Source of the DNA: Macrothele yani
Taxonomy: Eukaryota; Arthropoda; Arachnida; Araneae; Macrothelidae
Direction: 5' to 3'
Length of the DNA: 64,000 nucleotides
Assembly: GCA_039090855.1 (NCBI GenBank)
Contig: CM077010.1
Location: forward strand, 45,588,905 to 45,652,904
The position numbers were made by a program, and so were the translations under genes. Positions 57,451 through 64,000 of the stretch are shown here, piece by piece; within the stretch, counting starts at the first letter, position 1, and each line of letters opens with the position of its first letter. Under the pieces are notes generated by a model. The model was not told the origin of the DNA, ran no database searches, and was given only the letters and a program-made list of their open reading frames with translations.

Positions 57451-57728
57451 TAATCAGATTGGAGCAGCTCTAGGTAGAACGAAAATTCACTTTTCCCTAG
57501 CTTTGCCTAATGGAAAAGAAATAAGTCAGGTGAAAACTGAATACAAAGTTAAAAACCAAGAATCGCGCAATCCACATTTCTCTTCCCCGGTATCCTAACT
57601 AAAGCACGTTGAAATAAAAATCCGCAACCATCTAATAAATAATCTGTCTGCCAAGGCGTTAGCTTCACTTCATAAACAATATTATCGTTGAAAATCCATG
57701 AAATTCCGAAAAGTACACTTTCAATCAT

Positions 57729-59068
57729 TTGCAAAAGTTTAAGACCCCTTGTTGGTATTAGGTGATTTCTGCCGATTGCGTCAGATACTGTCTGTATTTC
57801 TCAACGTCCTGTCGGTCTTGCATCATCCTACAAGGGTAGCTATTGATAGAGTTGAGAGAAGCGTGCAAGAGTCAGTTTGCTTCTGTTTTTCATGCTGATA
57901 GGTTTCGTACGTATTTTCTATATAGCCAGAAATGGGCGATAAACGGTCATTAAGTGTTACTCAGAGGGCACAAATAGTGACTTTATATCATGAAGGATAC
58001 TACAAACGTGACATAAGCAGAAAGGTAGGTGTGAGCAAGACTGCTGTTCCTAATACGATCATGAAATATCGAGATACAGGTGAATTTAGCAACCGAAAGA
58101 GAAGTGGACATCCAAGGAAAACAACCGAACGTTATAGCAATACCGTAAGGCGAATAGTTACACGTTCTACGAGGAGTTCGTGTAAGAATATCAAGACCTT
58201 TGTACATTGAAAAGGGTTTGATATTAGTATCATCACTGTTTTCCGATGTTTTAGCAAAGATATTGGATTAAAGTCATATAAACCTTCACATAAACCTAGA
58301 TTGGAGTCTCTTCTTTTTCATGAACTTTTTCATAAAAAAGAAGAGACTCCAGTGCGTCATCAATCGTGGACTGCTGAAAATTGGAGCCAAGTTCTTTTTT
58401 CCAATGAATCAACTATGCATCAATTTGAATCACGTGAAGCACATGTTCGACGACCAAACGGCAAAAGGTTTAATTAAAAGTATACCATTAGCATCGTGAG
58501 ACTTCAGCCTAGTCAGATGTCAGCATCCGGTACTGCTTCATTAACATTTTTGCCGACAGGCACTACCATGACTGGTCCTTTTTATGTGGAAATGTTAAAT
58601 GAGAAGCTGTTAACTCATATGCAAGTGCACACATGCACAATCTTTATGCATGATGGGGCTCCATATCACAGATCAAAGACAGTAAAGGGCTACCTGCGGA
58701 GGAAAAACATAACTGTGGCCCGGTAATAGTCCCGACCTCAACCGCATCGAAAATTTGTGGACCATCTTAAAAGACAAGGTAGCAGGAAAAACAGCCATCA
58801 AATTCCCAAGGGTAAAGTACGTGTGGTGCAAAGACATTTCAAGTGACTACCGCAAATCCCTCATTGAGAGTATGCCACATCATATTCTGTCCTTTGTAAA
58901 AAAAAAAAAGGTGGCCACACAAAGTACTGTTTTCGGTCTTTTTGTGTTTCATCTTTTAGTATTCATCTGTGGTGTAATTGTTTTCGAATATGTCTGACCA
59001 GTAATTAGTTGTTTCTTTTTAAATCCAAATTTTCAATAAATTGACAGGTGGTCTTAAACATCTGCAAA
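57729..59068 (+). mobile_element. Tc1-like transposon (family 7)
   Basis: The left TTGCAAAAGTTTAAGACC and right GGTCTTAAACATCTGCAAAT are inverted repeats at the two ends of a transposase region. Flanking TA is not clear. Confidence 0.78.
57932..58950 (+). pseudogene. Tc1-like transposase (family 7)
   Basis: ATG at 57932 gives MGDKRSLSVTQRAQIVTLYH and VGVSKTAVPNTIMKYRDTGE (HTH), then NRKRSGHPRKTTERY. A TGA stops it at 58208. The rest follows in pieces: LKSYKPSHKPRLES, NWSQVLFSNESTMHQF (first Asp changed to Asn), TIFMHDGAPYHRSKTVKGYL (second Asp) and a Glu region in another frame (IENLWTILKDKV). The stop, several shifts and the lost Asp make it inactive. Confidence 0.88.
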
Positions 59069-59277
59069 TAACTGTAGATTTCGAAGTTTGTTATTCTGAA
59101 GTTTTAAAAAAAGGGTGAGATTATTAAAAATAATAATACCTATTCTTGTGCTTTTTTTTAAAAAAACCATCAGAATTTCGTCAGAGGAAATAAAAATAAT
59201 ACTACCTACTTGAAACGTACGCAAAATCAGATGGAGCGCATACTGAAGCTCCACCTACCAATTTTATTCCTCGAGCG

Positions 59278-59447
59278 AGCAGCCCCCAATCGCCGTGTGA
59301 TCCGAGGCGTGGACTACGAATCGTTCGCCCGAGATGGGTCCTGAGTCCGAGTCCCAAAAGGAGCATCGACAGTGTGCTGCCATCGCAGCACACTGCCATC
59401 TCCCAAAAATCTCTCATAACTGATCTGGAGCTAGAGGCTCCAGATCA
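59278..59447 (+). mobile_element. SINE-like element with tRNA head and two strong hairpins (family C)
   Basis: The head (GTTCGCCCGAGATGGGTCC, CTGAGTCCGAGTCCC) follows the family A order but is diverged. The body differs and forms hairpin 1 (CAGTGTGCTGC 59370-59380 with GCAGCACACTG 59385-59395) and hairpin 2 (59409-59431 with 59437-59460, five-base loop). A family A SINE is inserted at the end of hairpin 2. Confidence 0.5.
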
Positions 59448-59460
59448 GGAATGAGAGATT

Positions 59461-59676
59461 TCTTTTTTTATTGGAGGTTCAACAACCACCGTGAGCAACT
59501 CAATGGGCTATAATCAGTCGCCCGTCCCTAATTTAGGGTCACTGGTTCCAGGGAAAGGACAGAGCTAGTGCCCTAGGACAAACACAACATCCATGCCTCA
59601 CCGGGATCCGAACCCAGACCCCTTTCGGACGAATGATCAAAGGCCATCGCTTAGACCACTGCGCCACCGGGGCTGC
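59461..59676 (-). mobile_element. SINE family A, complete, with target-site duplication
   Basis: T-rich tail, body and head (complement CACTGCGCCACCGGGGC) are intact. The duplication GGAATGAGAGATT is perfect (59448-59460 and 59677-59689). A recent insertion. Confidence 0.94.
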
Positions 59677-59689
59677 GGAATGAGAGATT

Positions 59690-60578
59690 ACCTCTGAATC
59701 GTAAGGTTGCACATGGAGATCATTGACACCTTCCCCCCGCCCCCCCCAACCGACAAAAAAGACAAAGTAAATCTTTTCTAGTGCACAGAAGGTCACAATT
59801 GTGCCAAACAATGAGCTGTGTCCCCGTTTTTATTATCACGGTTTTTTTTTCAAGCTTCGTTTTTAGTGAAATTTTATCGTCTGACAAGTTGAATTAACTG
59901 AAGAAACAGTACTGCTTTGGTTAAAATGACATTCACACCCTTCAAAAAATAATTCCTAAAACTTCCTTTGGATAATACTACTTGTATTGTTTGACTCCAC
60001 ATCATGAATTTTAAAAAGGTAAACAAAATGGGGGATGGTGGGGGGGTATAAACTCGGCATGATGCGTACAAATAAGAGTACCAAATTTGATTTGAAAAAT
60101 ATTTAAAAAATTAACTGTATTAATTTTAATCTGGTCAAGAAGATTAAGTTTTGTTACTATCTATGCTTTGCGAAAATGGAAGGAGGAAATGAGATGTTAA
60201 GAATTTAAACGCCAGCGACTGTCTGCACCAAAAGACAGCGCCAACACTCTCCAAACATCAGACTAACTGTAAAATCCTTCCGAGGGACGTTCTGAATGTC
60301 AGTTACTTTGCAGTTGGTCCGAGCACAAGTGTTAGGAAGAAAACATTCGTCCAGCTTTCGCTGCGTTGATCCCAGATCTCCTGGAAATATGACTTTTAAA
60401 CTTTGATCTTTATTGATCTGTCGCATGAAGTCAGCAAACAATCAGGATCCTTTTAAATACTCCACTACAACGCATCCCCCACGAAAACTTTAAAGATAAC
60501 ACGTGAACAAGCAACATGGAAACATCAACGAGATTTACGAATATACAGTGTTCGGCATAAAAAAGCTACACCATAATA
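59690..60578. other. Gene-free stretch, nothing recognised
   Basis: Contains a C-rich run (about 59733-59750) and a G-rich run (about 60028-60047), but no gene, SINE head or transposase motif. Confidence 0.45.
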
Positions 60579-60580
60579 TA

Positions 60581-61785
60581 CACTGAAATGCCAAAAAAAC
60601 TGGTACACCAGTCTAATACTTGGTAGGTCCCCCACGGGAGTGCAGGACTGCAGAAATACGACGGGGCATGGACTCCACTAGCTTCTGAAAATATGCTGTA
60701 GGCAATGAACACCATACTTCCTGCAGAGCGTTCCACAATTCGGGTGTATTCCGAGGTCTCGGATTCCTGTGTTCGACAGCGCGTTGCATGACATCCCAAA
60801 TGTGTTCTATCACGTTCAGCTCTGGGAACTTGGGTTGGAATGGCAAAATCCAAACTCAGATGAATGCTCATCTAACCATAATGTGCCGTCCCGACACTTG
60901 TGTGGAGGTGCATTGTCCTCTTGGAACAGGCCCAACCCATCAGCATGAATGCAGGACATGAACGGGTGTACCTCGTCAGAAAGGATGCGCACATAGCGTT
61001 GGCCGGTCACATTCGTTTGTAGACGTACCAGGGTCCTAGTGAAGTCCAGATAAACACACCCCATACCATTATGGACCCCCCACCAGCCGGTACAGTGCCC
61101 TGTTGACAGGGGGAACCACAGCTTCATGGGGTTTGCACCACACACGAATCTTTCCATCTTTCCAATACAGTTGGAAACGCGACTCGTCAGACCAGGCTAC
61201 TTGTTTCCGGTCATCAAGTGTCCAGTGGCGGTCTTGCCGTGCCCAAGAGAGGCATATAGCTCTGTGTCGTGCACCCATCAAGAGGACTCGAGTTGGGCGT
61301 CGGCTTCCAAAGCCCATATCGTGTAGGGTACGTTCCACAGTCCGGACGCTGATGCTTGTTGAAGCTCCAGCATTGAATTCCTATGATGCCTGCGCCTATC
61401 GCGTGAAACGATTATTGACAGCCGACGATGGTCACATTCACCCAATGTCTTTTTACGGCCACGCTGATATCGTAGGTTGGAGGTTTTGCCGGAATTCTTG
61501 TAGCCACGGTACACCCTTGCAATGGTCGTCCGTGAATATCCGAACTTCGTTTCTACCTTCCAAATACTATGGCCCATCTCACGAGGGCAAACTATGACAC
61601 CGCCGTTGAAAATCGCTTAAATCGCTATTACTTGTCATTTTCATGCCGAAAACAGCTCTGACAGCTGGCAAGGATGTATATCGCTTTAAATACGCACTGG
61701 CGGACGCAACCGAGTACGCGTATAGGTGACGTTGCTATGTATTTTGCATAAGCTCGTCTGTACCGGTTTTTCTGGCACTTCGGTG
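60581..61785 (-). mobile_element. Tc1-like transposon, complete ends (family 8)
   Basis: The ends CACTGAAATGCCAAAAAAAC and, complemented, CACCGAAGTGCCAGAAAAAC are flanked by TA (60579-60580 and 61786-61787). The length is 1,205 bp. Confidence 0.93.
60613..61644 (-). pseudogene. Tc1-like transposase (family 8), few frame breaks
   Basis: The ATG at 61644 gives MKMTSNSDLSDFQR. After a shift near 61605 it reads GHSIWKVETKFGYSRTTIAR (HTH). RKKTLGECDHRRLSIIVSRD follows, and then, after a shift near 61340, GFGSRRPTRVLLMGARHRAI. The DDE domain has QVAWSDESRFQLYWKDG (first Asp), GLGLFQEDNAPPHKCRDG (second Asp) and FPELNVIEHIWDVMQRAV (Glu), so all three catalytic residues remain. Shifts also occur near 61100 and 60835. 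It ends GGPTKY at 60613. Better preserved than most copies here. Confidence 0.9.
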
Positions 61786-62034
61786 TATTTATCTGAGCGC
61801 CGTGAAAATTGGTTTATACATGTCGACAGTTGGGTTTATACGTGTCGACATTGGTTATACGTAAACGATTGCAGTTGTTAACCAAATATCTGATAGGTCA
61901 GAGGGATAGAGAGCGAAACGACTCGGTGTAGCGAAGGTTGATCGAACTCACTCCGCAACATGGATCATTGCATCGGAGGTATCTCAATGCCAACAGCACG
62001 TGTAAAGAGTGAGAATGGCAAAGCTGTCCGGTAA

Positions 62035-62475
62035 TCCTACCAGCTAAACGGACACCTTTAAAAGAGGCTTCACCATAGGACTACATACGGCTGGTTGGTC
62101 CATGAGTCGCCTTTTAGCTGAGACGCGTAGTTATGCAACAACTGTCGGCCGAATATGAAAGATATCAAGAGACATTTGCAATGAGAAACGCTAAGTCGCC
62201 AGACCTAAACCATATTGTGCTATCTACGATGGAAATATGAAAATAACGACTGTAAGTCAACGAGCTGGCAGGTTTGCTACCTTGAAAAAAGCTGTACGAG
62301 CAGGATACAGCAATTGAAGCTTGAGTTGGACTGTTAGTGGAAGAAGTCGTCCGCACGATCGCTTAGAAGACACTTTGCGAGGGAAAGCGTTCGGCAGATT
62401 GGAAGCAGGGTAATCGCAAGCTGAGGTGGCAAGATGGCTGGTCGAGTCGAGGCAAATGGTCTCTGATCTCTGGAG
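62035..62475 (+). pseudogene. Tc1-like transposase N-terminal fragments
   Basis: The plus strand reads TFKRGFTIGLHTAGWSMSRL and ETRSYATTVGRI (first HTH), then TTVSQRAGRFATLKKAVRAG. A separate HTH, AFGRLEAGXSQAEVARWLVE (X is a stop), ends near 62470. The two HTH blocks look like the N termini of two Tc1 subfamilies or a paired HTH with a deletion. No DDE region follows. Confidence 0.65.
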
Positions 62476-62777
62476 TGTTACGTATACTCTAATTTATCTT
62501 TCATTTTTAGTTACTTTTTCTATGTGAATTTGATTTCATTTTCTTTTAGTGTTTTTAAAACTCAACGCTATATTTTCTCTCTTGCGAGATGAGGTTAGCA
62601 ACACTTCTGAGGTTAGTGATTATGACGCATGTATGTGACCTATAAGAACGGGAAGAAATAAAATATTGGAGAAGCAGCAAAAAGTGTGAAGATGGGGGTA
62701 TGATATGAGAGGGTAATCGGCGTTTTTTAGTTGAAGTTGTGTCTATTTGAAGGTTTCGTATTGTGCTGTTGTATATA

Positions 62778-64000
62778 CACTGCTGGCCACCCAAAAAGCA
62801 ACACCAAGAAGGACACGAGATAGCAAAGCCAGATTTATTGGACACATAACAACAAATACAAAGATGAAACGATTGAGCTTACAGGCCCGTGCGACTTGCG
62901 GAACACACAGACATCAATAGTTCGTGTGGTTTCTATGGCTGGCCATAGCGGCCGCTACACGCCACGGCATCGAACGAAAGAGGCATTGGATATGGGCTTG
63001 GGGTATGTCGGTCCACGGCTGCTTCCACACGTTGCCACAGTTCATCAAGTGTAGCCGCGGGTGGTGCTTGCCGGACCACTCGATTGCCGATCAGCGACCA
63101 GACGTGTTCGATAGGCGACATATCGGGAGAACAGGCGGGCCACGGCAGCAGTGACACCTGGTGAGCCGTGAAGAATTGTTGCACCATGCGTGCCACGTGC
63201 GGGCGCGCATTGTGCTGTTGAAACGTGGCCGCTGGCAAGTCCTGCAGGTAAGGGAGGACTACTGGCTCCAAAACGTCGGAGATGTAGCGGTGGCTGTTGA
63301 GTGTGCCGGCGATGCGTACCAGATGGGTGCGGGGGTTCATATTCAATTGCGCCCCAAACCATAACGCCAGGCGACGGACCGGTATGGCGATGCATAATGC
63401 AGGCGTCATACAGTCTATTCCCGCGGTGCCGCCACACGCGGATCCGACCATCGTGGTGTTGCAGACAGAAACGGGATTCGTCGGAGAAGACAATATCGTG
63501 CCATTCCGTAGTCCCGGTGCGGCGTTCAAGGGCCCACTGCCGCCGCACTCGCCGGTGGTGTAACGTCAATGGTAATCGAAGCAATGGGCGCCATACGACA
63601 AGTTCCCAATCCTGCAGACGACGTCGAACGGTACGTGCTGACACAGGTTGTTGCGCATTACACCCTAATTCCTGCGCTAACGTTCGTGATGTGGCAGTGC
63701 GAGCAGTCAATTCCCGCCGCACAACATGCCGGTCCTCTCGTTCGGCGGTGTGCCGCGGCTGCGGCAATCGCTCACGTCGGTCCGTCCGTCCCTCCTGCAT
63801 CCACCGAATCCATACTCGCCTCACTGTGGCTGTATGTCGTCCCACACGGGCGCCGATGTCTCGGTACGATAAACCGATGTCGCGATAGGCCACTATTCTT
63901 CCTCTGTCGAACTCCGAAACGTGCTGGAATGACTGCCGTATTCTGCGACGAGGCATCAGGAAGCTTCCCACGCACAGCACAACTCACTTTCACTACGTAC
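62778..64000 (-). mobile_element. Tc1-like transposon (family 9), cut by the window end
   Basis: The left end CACTGCTGGCCACCCAAAAA follows TA at 62776-62777. The 5' end of the element (right side) lies just beyond the window. Confidence 0.9.
62914..63956 (-). pseudogene. Tc1-like transposase (family 9), nearly complete, second Asp lost
   Basis: The ATG at 63956 gives MPRRRIRQSFQHVSEFDRGR, an HTH region with IGLSYRDIGARVGRHTATVR, and RRLQDWELVVWRPLLRLPLT. The DDE domain has DIVFSDESRFCLQHHDGRIR (first Asp). The second site reads TFQQHNARPHVARM, with His for Asp. The Glu region reads SPDMSPIEHVWSLIGNR. A shift lies at the G5 run 63329-63333 in the MVWGAI block and another near 63025 before DIPQAHIQCLFRSMPWR. 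It ends NHTNY at 62914. The GC content is clearly higher than in surrounding DNA. The His substitution would abolish metal binding. Confidence 0.9.

Overview
The window is a eukaryotic, almost certainly arthropod, intergenic stretch built nearly entirely from transposable elements and tandem repeats. No intact host gene, rRNA gene or CRISPR array was found. The evidence for the organism is many Tc1/mariner transposase remnants with invertebrate-type domains, RNA polymerase III-type SINEs with A and B boxes, non-LTR retrotransposons, a Penelope-like remnant, a Helitron-like terminus and several satellites. A chelicerate is plausible, but the sequence does not prove the lineage.

Left part (1-17.3 kb). 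The best-preserved element is a full-length, two-ORF LINE of the L1/Tx1 type on the minus strand (2876-10237). It sits inside a tRNA-derived SINE, and both target-site duplications can still be read: GATCAGAA for the LINE and CTTAAT(G/A)CGATAT for the SINE. ORF1 (zinc knuckle) is open. ORF2 (APE endonuclease plus reverse transcriptase) starts in an ATGA overlap with the ORF1 stop and is broken three times, each time next to a homopolymer. It is followed by a 63-bp tandem array, a pair of dispersed repeats, a small foldback element and two degenerate Tc1 copies with readable inverted ends.

Middle part (17-35 kb). Two of the three copies of one Tc1 family lie here (18.4-19.7 and 29.3-30.6 kb; the third is cut by the window start). 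There is also a 131-bp satellite (20.8-22.2 kb), a Penelope-like RT/GIY-YIG remnant (24.2-24.8 kb), a 130-bp higher-order minisatellite whose minus strand is open in all three frames (26.1-27.6 kb), and a tandem-repeat-bearing element with inverted termini TACGCTTTCCAAC that carries a young SINE.

Nested cluster (35-48 kb). A SINE lies inside one Tc1 element, which itself splits another Tc1 element. A mariner is interrupted by a head-to-tail tRNA-like insertion. A second mariner and three more Tc1 remnants follow.

Right part (47.7-64 kb). An inverted tRNA-SINE cluster is followed by a foldback element with repeated TTCGTCGACA motifs and a Helitron-like composite ending in CTAG. Next come a Tc1 whose catalytic segment has been amplified into a tandem array, a LINE fragment with a coding minisatellite, and four more Tc1 elements. 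The last of these is nearly complete but has lost its second catalytic aspartate. Nothing forms a host pathway. The shared biology is transposition: LINE machinery probably mobilises the SINEs, and DDE transposases mobilise the TA-flanked elements and related MITEs.
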